A stretch of DNA of 64,000 bases. Origin: JANNRA01 sp031401035. GTDB lineage: Bacteria > Desulfobacterota > Binatia > HRBIN30 > CADEER01. How positions within the stretch are numbered: the first letter of the stretch is position 1; each line of letters starts with the position of its first letter. Positions 1-7,385 of this stretch are shown piece by piece. The stretch is taken from positions 49,293 through 113,292 of the forward strand of contig JANNRA010000185.1 in the NCBI GenBank assembly GCA_031401035.1. The letters run 5' to 3'. The notes beneath the pieces were generated by a model, which saw only the letters and a list, made by a program, of their open reading frames with translations, had not been told where the DNA came from and searched no databases. The position numbers and the translations under genes were made by a program.

Positions 1-170
1 GCCACGCGGTCGAAGCGGCGATGGGGGGCGGCGTGACGCTCGTCTGCTGCTACCACCCGAGCCAGCAGAACACCTTCACCGGGCGGCTGACGCGAGCGAT
101 GCTGGAGGGGGTCTTCCGCCGTGCCGCCGAGCTGGCGGACGGCGCGCCCGCGCCGCGGCCGCGGAAGTAA
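1..170 (+). CDS. Uracil-DNA glycosylase, family 5 (UDGb) type, C-terminal fragment
   Basis: Only the last 55 codons lie in the window; the reading frame begins at base 3 and stops with TAA at 168-170. The peptide contains a CYHPSQQNTFTGRLT stretch. This is the conserved C-terminal DNA-binding motif (HPS-x-x-N-x-x-TGRLT) of family 5 uracil-DNA glycosylases, which excise uracil and related deaminated bases in base excision repair. The tail after it is Ala/Pro/Arg-rich and probably disordered. The N-terminal catalytic motif and iron-sulfur cysteines lie outside the window. The family 5 rather than family 4 call rests on this one motif. Confidence 0.75.
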   Translation, partial: HAVEAAMGGGVTLVCCYHPSQQNTFTGRLTRAMLEGVFRRAAELADGAPAPRPRK

Positions 171-206
171 GGATGGGGCACGGCGTTCCGTGCCCCATCC
201 GCCACA

Positions 207-280
207 TCGGGGCGAGCCGATTTGAACGGCCGACCACTCGCACCCCAAGCGAGTGCGCTACCAGGCTGCGCCACGCCCCG
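207..280 (-). tRNA. tRNA-Pro (anticodon GGG)
   Basis: The 74-nt minus-strand sequence folds as a cloverleaf. The 7-bp acceptor stem pairs CGGGGCG with CGCCCCG, the D arm is GGCGCAGCCTGGTAGCGC, and the anticodon stem pairs CTCGC with GCGAG around a TTGGGGT loop (anticodon GGG). The T arm carries TTCAAAT. The discriminator base is A and no CCA is encoded at the 3' end. It reads proline CCC/CCU codons and is transcribed away from surE. Confidence 0.93.
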
Positions 281-293
281 TCACGACTTCTGT

Positions 294-323
294 CTTCTAG
301 CCGGGTTGCGCGCCGCAGTTCAA
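294..323 (-). promoter_or_regulatory. Candidate sigma-70 promoter for tRNA-Pro
   Basis: On the minus strand a TTGAAC box (318-323) lies 18 nt upstream of TAGAAG (294-299). Each matches four of six consensus bases. The predicted start is a few bases before the tRNA 5' end at 280. Both boxes are imperfect, so this is only a plausible assignment. Confidence 0.4.
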
Positions 324-378
324 CACGGCCGCGGGGCCTCGGTTGCCTGCCCGAAACCGCGCTGGTAGCGTCCGCCCG

Positions 379-1128
379 ATGCGCATCCTGATTTCCAACG
401 ACGACGGCATCCGCGCCGCCGGCATCCGTGCGTTGGAAGCGGCGCTGCAACCCCTCGGCGACATCTGGGTGGTTGCCCCCGATCGTGAGCAGAGCGCGGC
501 CAGCCATTCGTTGAGCCTCTACCGCCCGTTGCGCGTCGAACAGCTCGATGACCGCCACTTCGCCGTCGACGGGACCCCCACCGACGCCGTCAACCTGGCG
601 ATCAACGGCATCATGAAGACCAAGCCCGACCTGGTCGTGTCCGGCATCAACCACGGCGGCAACCTCGGCGACGACATCACCTACTCGGGTACCGTGTCGG
701 CCGCCATGGAGGGCACCCTGCTCGGCGTGCCGTCGATCGCCATGTCGCTGGTGACGCGCGAGGGCGGCGATTTCAGCCTCGCGGCGGAGTTCGCCGCCCG
801 TCTCGCGGTCGCCATCGCCGGCGGCGGACTGCCGCGCGACACCTTGCTCAACGTCAACGTTCCGGCCCGACCGGCCGCCGAGCTGCGCGGCTACGTCGTC
901 ACCCGGCAGGGCAAGCGCCGCTACGGCGACGCCATCGTCGAGCACCTCGATCCGCGTGGCCGCAAGTACTACTGGATCGGTGGCGACGACCTTGGCTTCG
1001 TCCCCGGCGAGGGCACCGACTGCACCGCGGTCGCCGAGGGCTACATCTCGATCACCCCGCTGCACCTCGACCTGACCAACCACGCGTCGCTGGCGGCGGT
1101 CGGCGCCATGCAGGTGCGGTGGCCCTGA
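379..1128 (+). CDS. surE: 5'/3'-nucleotidase SurE (survival protein E)
   Basis: A 249-residue protein of the usual SurE length. It removes phosphate from nucleoside 5'- and 3'-monophosphates and short polyphosphates in a metal-dependent reaction. The N-terminus MRILISNDDGI holds the metal-binding Asp-Asp pair, and the SGINHGGN and YSGTVSAAMEG segments that complete the active site are present. The ATG at 379 is chosen because it places ILISNDDG at residues 3-10, as in the family; an in-frame upstream ATG at 343 would add 12 non-conserved residues. The 3' end overlaps the next gene by 10 nt. surE next to an NlpD-like gene parallels the surE-pcm-nlpD order of gammaproteobacteria. Confidence 0.95.
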   Translation: MRILISNDDGIRAAGIRALEAALQPLGDIWVVAPDREQSAASHSLSLYRPLRVEQLDDRHFAVDGTPTDAVNLAINGIMKTKPDLVVSGINHGGNLGDDITYSGTVSAAMEGTLLGVPSIAMSLVTREGGDFSLAAEFAARLAVAIAGGGLPRDTLLNVNVPARPAAELRGYVVTRQGKRRYGDAIVEHLDPRGRKYYWIGGDDLGFVPGEGTDCTAVAEGYISITPLHLDLTNHASLAAVGAMQVRWP

Positions 1129-1811
1129 GCGCGGTACCGCCACTGCGGCGCGCCGCCGCGCGGCTGCTGATGGCCCTGGCGGTGGTGAGCGGCTGTGCCG
1201 CGCAGCCGGCGCGGCGTGGTGTGCCGCCCGGCGTGGCGGCCGGGCACGGGCACGCGGCGGCCGTCGTTGGCACCGACGCCGCGGCGCGGCGCGCCGCCCG
1301 GGCATTGCGGACCGTGTCGGAGGTCGACCAGCCGGTGGCGGTGGCGCCGCTCGACGGGCTGGCGCTGGCGCCGGTGCGGCGCGCCGCCAGTGCGGTGGCG
1401 CCGCGCGGTGCGCCGCGCCTGGCCTGGCCGATCGACGGCGGCACCGTCAGCTCGCGCTACGGCCGGCGCGGCCGCCGCCACCACGACGGCATCGACATCT
1501 CGTCGCCGATCGGCACCCGCGTGCTGGCGGCGGCCGACGGCGTCGTCGTCTATGCCGCCGCGCTGCGCGGCTACGGGCGCATGATCATCGTGCGCCATCC
1601 ACGCGGTTACGACACCGTCTACGCGCACAACGCGCGTCACTTCGTCGAGCGCGGCGCGCGGGTCCGCCGTGGCCAGGCCATCGCCAGCGTCGGCCGCACC
1701 GGTCGTACCACCGGCCCCAACCTGCACTTCGAGGTCCGCAAGGACAACGTCGCCCACGACCCGCTGAGATTTCTGTCGCCGCGTCCCGACGCGGTGGCGC
1801 AAGGAGAGTGA
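1119..1811 (+). CDS. M23 (LytM/NlpD-like) lipoprotein with one altered catalytic position
   Basis: A 230-residue protein starting at GTG inside surE. A hydrophobic N-terminus ends in a VSGC lipobox (Cys26), predicting an envelope lipoprotein. Residues about 100-210 form an M23 LytM domain. H122 and D126 (HDGID), H170 (YAH) and H203 match zinc or catalytic positions, but the first His of the HxH motif is Asn (GPNLHFE, N201). Active endopeptidases keep both histidines. NlpD and EnvC have degenerate sites and act as activators of cell-wall amidases. An activator role is therefore inferred, supported by the position after surE. The alternative is a weakly active hydrolase. Confidence 0.8.
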   Translation: MALSAVPPLRRAAARLLMALAVVSGCAAQPARRGVPPGVAAGHGHAAAVVGTDAAARRAARALRTVSEVDQPVAVAPLDGLALAPVRRAASAVAPRGAPRLAWPIDGGTVSSRYGRRGRRHHDGIDISSPIGTRVLAAADGVVVYAAALRGYGRMIIVRHPRGYDTVYAHNARHFVERGARVRRGQAIASVGRTGRTTGPNLHFEVRKDNVAHDPLRFLSPRPDAVAQGE

Positions 1812-1812
1812 G

Positions 1813-2325
1813 ATGGATCTGCGCCGCTATATTCGTGACGTCCCCGACTTTCCGAAAGCGGGCATCCTGTTCCGCGACATCACCCCGCTGCTCGCCGACG
1901 GGCCGGCGCTGCGCTGGACCGTCGATCACCTGGCCGATCGCTACCGCGGCAGCATCGACGTCGTGCTCGGCATCGAATCGCGCGGCTTCATCATCGGCTC
2001 GGCCCTGGCCTACGCACTCGGCGTCGGCATCGCCATCGTCCGCAAGCCGGGCAAGCTGCCGGCGCAGACCTTCGCGGCGAAGTACGAGCTCGAGTACGGC
2101 AGCGACGTGCTGGAGATCCACCGCGACGCCTTCGGTGACACCGCACGCGTCCTGATCGTCGACGATCTGCTCGCCACCGGCGGTACCGCCAGCGCCGCCA
2201 TCGCGCTGGTCGAGCGGCTGCAGGGCGAGATCGTCGAGTGCGCGGTGATCATCGAGCTGTCGTTCCTGCGCGGCCGCCAGCGCCTGGCGCCGCACCCGGT
2301 CTACTCGATCATCCAATACGAGTGA
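1813..2325 (+). CDS. apt: Adenine phosphoribosyltransferase
   Basis: A 170-residue cytosolic purine-salvage enzyme that makes AMP and pyrophosphate from adenine and PRPP. The N-terminus MDLRRYIRDVPDFPKAGI and the FRDITPLL segment are typical of Apt. The PRPP-binding loop is VLIVDDLLATGGTA (residues about 115-128), and VLGIESRGFI and RKPGKLP are also present. A strong AAGGAGAG ribosome site lies a few bases upstream, overlapping the end of the M23 gene, which points to a surE-M23-apt transcription unit. Confidence 0.96.
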   Translation: MDLRRYIRDVPDFPKAGILFRDITPLLADGPALRWTVDHLADRYRGSIDVVLGIESRGFIIGSALAYALGVGIAIVRKPGKLPAQTFAAKYELEYGSDVLEIHRDAFGDTARVLIVDDLLATGGTASAAIALVERLQGEIVECAVIIELSFLRGRQRLAPHPVYSIIQYE

Positions 2326-2379
2326 CGCGGCGGGCGCCCCTGCGTGGACATCGGCGGCGCGATCGACGACACTGCTGCC

Positions 2380-3279
2380 ATGCATGCGCACGCGCACGCG
2401 CACTCCAGCGAGCGCTCCCGCGATCGCCGCGCCCTGCGCTGGGCGCTGGCGCTGACAGCGGCGTTCTGCGTCGTGGAGTTCGTCGGCGGCTGGTTGACGA
2501 ACAGCCTGGCACTGCTCTCCGACGCGGTGCATATGCTGACCGACGTCGCCGCGCTGAGCCTGGCCCTGGCCGCCCTGTGGGTGGCGGGCCGGCCGGCAAC
2601 GGGCAGCAAGACCTTCGGCTATCATCGCGCCGAGATCCTCGCCGCCCTGGCCAACGGGGTGCTGCTGGGGTTCGCGGTGCTGTTCATCCTGCGCGAGGCC
2701 TGGGAGCGTCTGGCGGCGCCGACGCCGGTCGACACCGGCGGTATGATGCTGGTGGCGGCGGCCGGGCTGGGGATCAATCTGGTCTGCGCCCGCCTGCTGG
2801 CGCCGGGCGAGGGCAGCAGTCTGAACCGCCGCGCCGCCTTCTTGCATGTGCTGTCGGATCTGTTCGGATCGCTCGGCGCGCTGGTGGCCGGCGCGGTGAT
2901 CGCGCTGACCGGCTGGCAGCAGGCCGACGCGCTCGCCGCCGTGCTGATCAGCGTGCTGATCCTGGTCAACGCCTGGCGCCTGGTGCGCGAGTCGCTCGAC
3001 ATCCTGATGGAGGCGGTGCCGCCGCATATCGATCTCGACCACCTGCGCGAGGCGATGGCGCGCGTGCCCGGCTGCTGCCGCGTCCACGACCTGCACGTGT
3101 GGACGCTCACCACCGGACATCACGCACTGTCGGCGCACGCGGTGGTCGAACCCGCCGCCGACGGCGAGGCGATCCTGCAGGCGCTGCAGCGCCTGCTGGC
3201 CGAGCGCTTCGAGGTGCACCACGTCACCATCCAGCTCGAGTGCAGGCGTCCCTGCGAGCCGGAGAGCGTACACGCCTGA
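2380..3279 (+). CDS. Cation diffusion facilitator (CzcD/ZitB-like metal exporter)
   Basis: A 299-residue inner-membrane CDF antiporter that exports Zn, Co or Cd in exchange for protons. The N-terminus is His-rich (MHAHAHAHSS), a typical metal-sensing tail. Six membrane segments follow. TM2 has SDAVHMLTD and TM5 has HVLSDLFGS, the HxxxD-type transport site. The cytosolic C-terminal domain has the DLHVWTLTTGHHALSAH signature. The ATG at 2380 is preferred over a GTG at 2344 because it starts just before the His-rich tail. Metal specificity cannot be read from the sequence. Confidence 0.9.
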   Translation: MHAHAHAHSSERSRDRRALRWALALTAAFCVVEFVGGWLTNSLALLSDAVHMLTDVAALSLALAALWVAGRPATGSKTFGYHRAEILAALANGVLLGFAVLFILREAWERLAAPTPVDTGGMMLVAAAGLGINLVCARLLAPGEGSSLNRRAAFLHVLSDLFGSLGALVAGAVIALTGWQQADALAAVLISVLILVNAWRLVRESLDILMEAVPPHIDLDHLREAMARVPGCCRVHDLHVWTLTTGHHALSAHAVVEPAADGEAILQALQRLLAERFEVHHVTIQLECRRPCEPESVHA

Positions 3280-3299
3280 CGTGGGACGGAAGCGGACGG

Positions 3300-4112
3300 T
3301 CAGACGCGGGCGCCGGCGAGCGCGGCGCCGGCATCGATGCCGCCTGTGAATCCGAGGAGCGCGGCGCTGAACAGCTCCGGTTGTTCGAGCGGCAGGTTGT
3401 GGCCGGTGTCGGGCAGCATCAGCAGTCGCGCGGCGGGCAGGGCGCGGTGCAGCTTCACCGAGCCGCCCGGCGGCGTCAGCTGATCGGCGAGGCCCTGCAG
3501 GATCAACACCGGCAATCGCACCCCGGCCAGCGCCGCGGTCCAGCCGTAGTCGCTCATGGCGCGCGCCGCCGCGGCATAGGCGCGCGGGTCGTTGCGGGCG
3601 GTCTGCTCGCCGGCAGCGGCGACCACCTCGGGGTGGCGCGCGGCGAAGCTGGGCGCGAAACTGCGCGACGCGTTGCGGGCGCCGCTGCCGAAGCCGCGTT
3701 GCTCGATGCTGTCCGCGAGGCGCTGCCAGCCGGCGGTGGCGGCGGCGGCGATCTCGCTCGAGGTGCTGCACAGGATCAGCGACCGCAGCCGCTGCGGATG
3801 GTCGAGGGCGAAGCGTTGCGCGATGACCCCACCCATGGAGATGCCGGCAAGATGGACACGCGCCAGGTCGAGGGCATCGAGCAGGGCCAACAGATCGGCG
3901 GCGAAGAGCGCGGCGCTGTAGGGCCCGGCCGGTTTGTCCGAGGCGCCGAAGCCGCGCACGTCCCAGCGCAGCAGCTGATGATGGGTCGCCAGAGCCGGCG
4001 CCACCGCATCCCAGAAGTGCAGCGAATCGCCGAGCCCGTGCGTCAGGACCAGCGGCGTCCCCTCGCCCTCGAGCAGGTAGTTGAGCGTGACACCGCCGAC
4101 ATCGATGCGCAT
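3300..4112 (-). CDS. Alpha/beta hydrolase (3-oxoadipate enol-lactonase-like)
   Basis: A 270-residue single-domain alpha/beta hydrolase. The oxyanion motif LTHGLGDS, the nucleophile elbow GISMGG, the acid Asp in GLADQLTPP and the terminal DTGHNLPLE histidine give a complete catalytic triad. The layout resembles PcaD-type enol-lactone hydrolases and small esterases. No aromatic-catabolism genes adjoin it, so the substrate is unknown. The ATG at 4112 starts just before the first strand; the frame stays open upstream but that part looks non-coding. It converges with the CDF gene, 20 nt apart. Confidence 0.85.
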   Translation of the reverse strand: MRIDVGGVTLNYLLEGEGTPLVLTHGLGDSLHFWDAVAPALATHHQLLRWDVRGFGASDKPAGPYSAALFAADLLALLDALDLARVHLAGISMGGVIAQRFALDHPQRLRSLILCSTSSEIAAAATAGWQRLADSIEQRGFGSGARNASRSFAPSFAARHPEVVAAAGEQTARNDPRAYAAAARAMSDYGWTAALAGVRLPVLILQGLADQLTPPGGSVKLHRALPAARLLMLPDTGHNLPLEQPELFSAALLGFTGGIDAGAALAGARV

Positions 4113-4176
4113 CGAACTGCGATAGAAGAGGGGCGACAGCGGTGCAACACGCCTGCTGCACGGGTGTTCCGTTTGC

Positions 4177-4267
4177 CGGGAGCGCGGGCGGCTCGCCCGC
4201 ATCCGACGACACCGGCGCCGCGCAGCGGCGCCCTCCATACGGAGCGGGCGGGCCGCCCGCGCTCCCG
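4177..4267. repeat. 24-bp inverted repeat flanking a 43-nt spacer
   Basis: Arms at 4177-4200 and 4244-4267 are reverse complements with a single mismatch; each begins or ends with CGGGAGCGCGGGCGG. Each arm is itself partly palindromic. The element fills the gap between the divergent hydrolase and DUF547 genes and looks like a REP/BIME-type intergenic repeat. No coding potential is seen in this 207-nt gap. Confidence 0.7.
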
Positions 4268-4319
4268 GATGGAGAACCCATTGCCAGGCGGTGAACGGTT
4301 CCCTACAGTATTGAGGACG

Positions 4320-5051
4320 ATGTCTTTCGTCCGCCGAGTCCTGCTCGCCGCCCTGCTGCTCGCCGGCGCGGCGCGCGCCGACGACCTGCACGCGCCGCTC
4401 GACGCGTTGTTGCCGACCTATGTCGACGCGCAGGGGCGGGTCGCCTACCGCGATCTGGCGGCGCGCGGCGCGGCGGCGCTCGACGCCTACCTGCAGGCGA
4501 TGGCCGTCGCCGACCCGTCGACCCTGCCGCAGTCCGAGCAGATTGCCTTCTGGCTCAACGCCTACAACGCCCGCGCCCTGCGCGGCGTGCTGGACGGCTA
4601 CAGTGGCGAGGGCGTCTTCGCGCGCAAGCGGTTCTTCTCCTTCTACTCGTTTCCGCTCGCCGGCCGCACGCGCACCCTCGACGAGATCGAGAACGACATC
4701 CTGCGCACGCAGTTCGCCGAGCCGCGCATCCATTTCGCCCTCGTCTGCGCCTCGACCAGTTGCCCGATCCTGCGCCGCGAGGCCTATCGTGGGGCGCGGC
4801 TCGACGCGCAGCTCGATGAGCAGGCGCGCGGCTTTCTCGGCGATCCGGGCCGCAACCAGTTCGGCCCCGGCGAGACGCTGCGCCTGTCGATGATCTTCAA
4901 GTGGTTCCAGGCCGACTTCGACAAGGCGGCCGGGTCGGTGGCGGCCTTCGTCGCGCGCTGGGCACCGGCGCCGGTGCCGGCGGCGACGCCGATCGAGTAT
5001 CTCGATTACGATTGGACGCTGAACGCCCAGGCCGGTCAGCGCCCTGAGTGA
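4320..5051 (+). CDS. Secreted DUF547 domain protein
   Basis: A 243-residue protein with a signal peptide (VLLAALLLAGAARA, predicted cleavage near residue 20). The rest is a DUF547 domain with its two hallmarks, FWLNAYNARAL and ALVCASTSCPILR. The conserved cysteines suggest a papain-like or transglutaminase-like fold, but no reaction is established for the family. The ATG at 4320 gives a proper signal peptide. The stop codon overlaps the next start (TGATG), so the two genes are translationally coupled. Confidence 0.85.
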   Translation: MSFVRRVLLAALLLAGAARADDLHAPLDALLPTYVDAQGRVAYRDLAARGAAALDAYLQAMAVADPSTLPQSEQIAFWLNAYNARALRGVLDGYSGEGVFARKRFFSFYSFPLAGRTRTLDEIENDILRTQFAEPRIHFALVCASTSCPILRREAYRGARLDAQLDEQARGFLGDPGRNQFGPGETLRLSMIFKWFQADFDKAAGSVAAFVARWAPAPVPAATPIEYLDYDWTLNAQAGQRPE

Positions 5052-5728
5052 TGCGGCTGGCCGTCGTCATCCCGGCCCTCGACGAAGCGGCGCAACTCGC
5101 CGCGACGATCGCCAGCACGCGCGGCCCCGCCGTCGCCGAATGCATCGTCGTCGACGGCGGCAGCCGCGACGCCAGCGTCGCCGTGGCCCGCGCCGAGGGC
5201 GCGCTGGTGATCGACGCGCCGCGCGGGCGGGCCAGGCAGATGAACGCCGGCGCCGCCCGCGCGAGCGCTGAGGTGCTGCTCTTCCTGCACGCCGATACGC
5301 GTCTGCCGCCCGGCTTCGATGCCGCCGTGCTGGCGGCGCTGCGCGACGCGGCAGTCGTCGGCGGGCGCTTCGACGTGCGCTTCGCGCCCAACTCGCCGCT
5401 GCTGGCGCTGACCGCGGCACTGATGAACCGGCGCTCGCGCCTGACCGGCATCGCCACCGGCGACCAGGCGCTGTTCGTCCGCCGCCAGGTCTTCGAGAGC
5501 ATGGGCGGCTTCGCCGACGAGCCATTGATGGAGGACGTCGCCTTCACCCGTGCCCTCAAACGCCAAGGCCGTATCGCCAGCCTGCGGCAGCGCGTCACCA
5601 CCTCCTCCCGGCGCTGGCAGAGCGACGGCCCGCTGCGCACGATCCTGCTGATGTGGTGGCTGCGCTTCCTCTATTGGCGCGGCGTCTCGCCGACGCAGCT
5701 GAAGCGGCGCTACGCCGACACCCGCTGA
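5051..5728 (+). CDS. TIGR04283-type family 2 glycosyltransferase
   Basis: A 225-residue GT-A fold glycosyltransferase. VVIPALDEA begins the nucleotide-sugar fold, VVDGGSRDASV follows, LFLHADT is the DxD-type metal site, and GDQALFVRR and MEDVAFTRAL match the acceptor and base region. The compact size and the C-terminal MWWLRFLYWRGVSP match TIGR04283, often found beside radical-SAM/selenodomain genes. No such partner is next to it here. Donor and acceptor are unknown. Confidence 0.85.
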   Translation: MRLAVVIPALDEAAQLAATIASTRGPAVAECIVVDGGSRDASVAVARAEGALVIDAPRGRARQMNAGAARASAEVLLFLHADTRLPPGFDAAVLAALRDAAVVGGRFDVRFAPNSPLLALTAALMNRRSRLTGIATGDQALFVRRQVFESMGGFADEPLMEDVAFTRALKRQGRIASLRQRVTTSSRRWQSDGPLRTILLMWWLRFLYWRGVSPTQLKRRYADTR

Positions 5729-5770
5729 GGGGCGCCGCCCGGTCGTCGGCCGGCGATCGAGCCCCGTCGA

Positions 5771-5811
5771 CGGCCGCGAACATGCGGCCGGCGCAGTATG
5801 CAGACTGCGCC
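5771..5811 (+). promoter_or_regulatory. Two tandem palindromes, candidate activator (UAS) sites
   Basis: Site 1 is CGGCCGC-N6-GCGGCCG (5771-5790). Site 2 is GGCGCAGT-N6-ACTGCGCC (5790-5811). Both are perfect palindromes with 6-nt spacers, and their centres lie 20 bp apart, about two helical turns. Site 2 is centred about 50 bp upstream of the -24 element of the sigma-54 promoter. This is the usual geometry for binding of an NtrC-type enhancer-binding protein, such as the one at 7386-8798. Binding is inferred. Confidence 0.6.
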
Positions 5812-5849
5812 GTTGGCCCTTCGCCGCCGCGCCGGAAGCGCCTCCGGGC

Positions 5850-5865
5850 TGGCACGGCGCTTGCG
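5850..5865 (+). promoter_or_regulatory. Sigma-54 (-24/-12) promoter
   Basis: TGGCACGGCGCTTGCG matches the sigma-54 consensus TGGCACG-N4-TTGC exactly, with correct GG-to-GC spacing. The predicted start is near 5876. A GAGGAGGA ribosome site and the ATG at 5900 follow. It heads an operon whose last gene is a sigma-54 activator, so the system is probably self-activating. Confidence 0.85.
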
Positions 5866-5899
5866 ATCTCCTCGGGTCACACCAACCGAGGAGGACCAG

Positions 5900-6121
5900 A
5901 TGGACTTTATCGACCCAATGGCAATGACGAATGCAGCCCTGACCGGCAGCATGGACTTTGGCGGCTGGCCGATCATGTGGATGACGCTGGTCGGCTTGTT
6001 GATCGGCTCGGCGGCGGCGATCGCTCTCGCCGGCGCGCCGTTGCGTCTGAAGACGCGCTGGTCGCGGCCACGCCTGCCGCAGGTCGGCGCCGTCGCCGCC
6101 CTCGCCGGGCGGGCGCGCTGA
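5900..6121 (+). CDS. Small single-pass membrane protein (73 aa), sigma-54-controlled
   Basis: Starts MDFIDPMAMTNAALTG after a strong GAGGAGGA ribosome site. One clear membrane segment (IMWMTLVGLLIGSAAAIALA, residues about 25-45) is followed by a basic tail ending AALAGRAR. No family is recognised. As first gene after the sigma-54 promoter and just before the kinase gene, it may be a sensor accessory or an effector of the two-component system. The 170-nt region before it holds only the regulatory sites listed. Confidence 0.7.
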   Translation: MDFIDPMAMTNAALTGSMDFGGWPIMWMTLVGLLIGSAAAIALAGAPLRLKTRWSRPRLPQVGAVAALAGRAR

Positions 6122-6159
6122 GCGCTGCGGACGCGCGGCGGGGATGCTAAGGGAGCGGC

Positions 6160-7383
6160 GTGACGTTTCTCGGCCTGATCGTCGCGGTGGCGCTGTTCTT
6201 CTACGTGCGCAACCGCACCCTGACGCGCGATCCGCTGGCGCCGGCGCCGCCGGCGGCGGACGCCTCGTCCTGCTCGAACGAGTGGCATGGCGCCTGGGTG
6301 CAGAAGTTCCAGCGCCACCTCGAACGCGAACAGCGCCGGTGGCAGCGCCAGGCGGCGCGTGCCGAGCGGCGCTACGGCGTCAAGATCACCGTGCCGCCGA
6401 TCCGTATCGCCGCCACCGCCGCGGCCAGTGCCGCCGACGCCGCCAGCGACTCGCAGGTCCTCGAGCGGGCCCGCAAGCGGGCGCGCGCCGAGACCGCTTT
6501 CTACACGCACCTGATGGCCTACCTCGGCGTCGTCGCACTGCTGGCGTTGATCAACCTCTTGACCACCGCCTATCCGTGGTTCATCTGGCCGGCGCTCGGC
6601 TGGGGCATCGGCATTGTCTCCCACTACATGGCCGTCTTCGGCAGTCGCGTCATGCGCGAGCGCTACTTCGAGCCGGCAGTCGAGCGCGAGGTGCGGCGCG
6701 AGCGCGTCGCCCTGCAGAGCGAGAAGCAGGCCAGCATCGACGTGCTCTCCTCGACCCTGGCGCACGAGATCCGCAACCCCATCGCCGCCGCCAAGAGCCT
6801 GGTGCAGCAGATGGGCGAGCAGCCGACCTCGCCGGACAACGTCGAGTACGCGCGCGTCGCCATCGACGAGCTCGATCGGGTGGAGAAGCGCATCTCGCAC
6901 CTGCTGCGCTTCGCCAAGGAAGAGGACTACCAGTTCGATCGCGTCGACCTCGCCGGCGTCGTCGACGCGGCGCTGACGCAGTTGCGGGCGAAGCTCGATA
7001 CGGCCCAGGTGCGCGTGGCGCGCACCTACCTGCAGGGCCCGATGGTCCTCGCCGACGGCGAGAAGCTGAAACAGGTCTTCGTCAACGTGCTCGACAACGC
7101 CCTCGACGCGCTCGGCGACCTCGCGGACGAACGGCGCATCGACGTGTTCATCGAGCGCGGCGACAAGCGCGTCACCGTCCGCCTGCGCGACAATGGCGCC
7201 GGCGTCGACGCCGTGCAGCTGGAGCGCATCTTCAGCCCCTTTTTCACGACCAAATCCAACGGTACCGGCCTCGGCATGGCGATCTCAAAGAAGATCGTCG
7301 AGGCGCACGAGGGGACCATCGACGTCGTCAGCGAGCCCGGCCGCGGCACCGAGTTCGCCGTCGCGCTGCCGTTGCCGGAGTGA
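6160..7383 (+). CDS. Membrane histidine kinase, partner of the NtrC-type regulator
   Basis: A 407-residue protein with a GTG start after AAGGGAG. It has an N-terminal membrane anchor (residues about 3-17), then a basic cytosolic stretch and a 2TM-type segment with two further helices at about 118-160. The dimerisation H-box is LAHEIRNPIAAAKSL (H202). The ATPase domain shows the N-box NVLDNALDAL, the G1 box DNGAGVD, and a GTGLGMAISKKIVEAHEG G2 box. No periplasmic sensor domain is visible, so the signal may come from the membrane or from the 73-aa protein. The regulator starts 2 nt after its stop. Confidence 0.92.
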   Translation: MTFLGLIVAVALFFYVRNRTLTRDPLAPAPPAADASSCSNEWHGAWVQKFQRHLEREQRRWQRQAARAERRYGVKITVPPIRIAATAAASAADAASDSQVLERARKRARAETAFYTHLMAYLGVVALLALINLLTTAYPWFIWPALGWGIGIVSHYMAVFGSRVMRERYFEPAVEREVRRERVALQSEKQASIDVLSSTLAHEIRNPIAAAKSLVQQMGEQPTSPDNVEYARVAIDELDRVEKRISHLLRFAKEEDYQFDRVDLAGVVDAALTQLRAKLDTAQVRVARTYLQGPMVLADGEKLKQVFVNVLDNALDALGDLADERRIDVFIERGDKRVTVRLRDNGAGVDAVQLERIFSPFFTTKSNGTGLGMAISKKIVEAHEGTIDVVSEPGRGTEFAVALPLPE

Positions 7384-7385
7384 CC

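Noticed and set aside
76..1305. Long open frame antisense to surE
   Set aside because: It is Arg/Gly/Ala-rich, has no domain, and is the mirror of surE codon bias at this GC content.
1585..4281. Very long minus-strand frame across apt, CDF and hydrolase genes
   Set aside because: It overlaps three well-supported genes, has no recognisable domain and is a GC-rich shadow frame.
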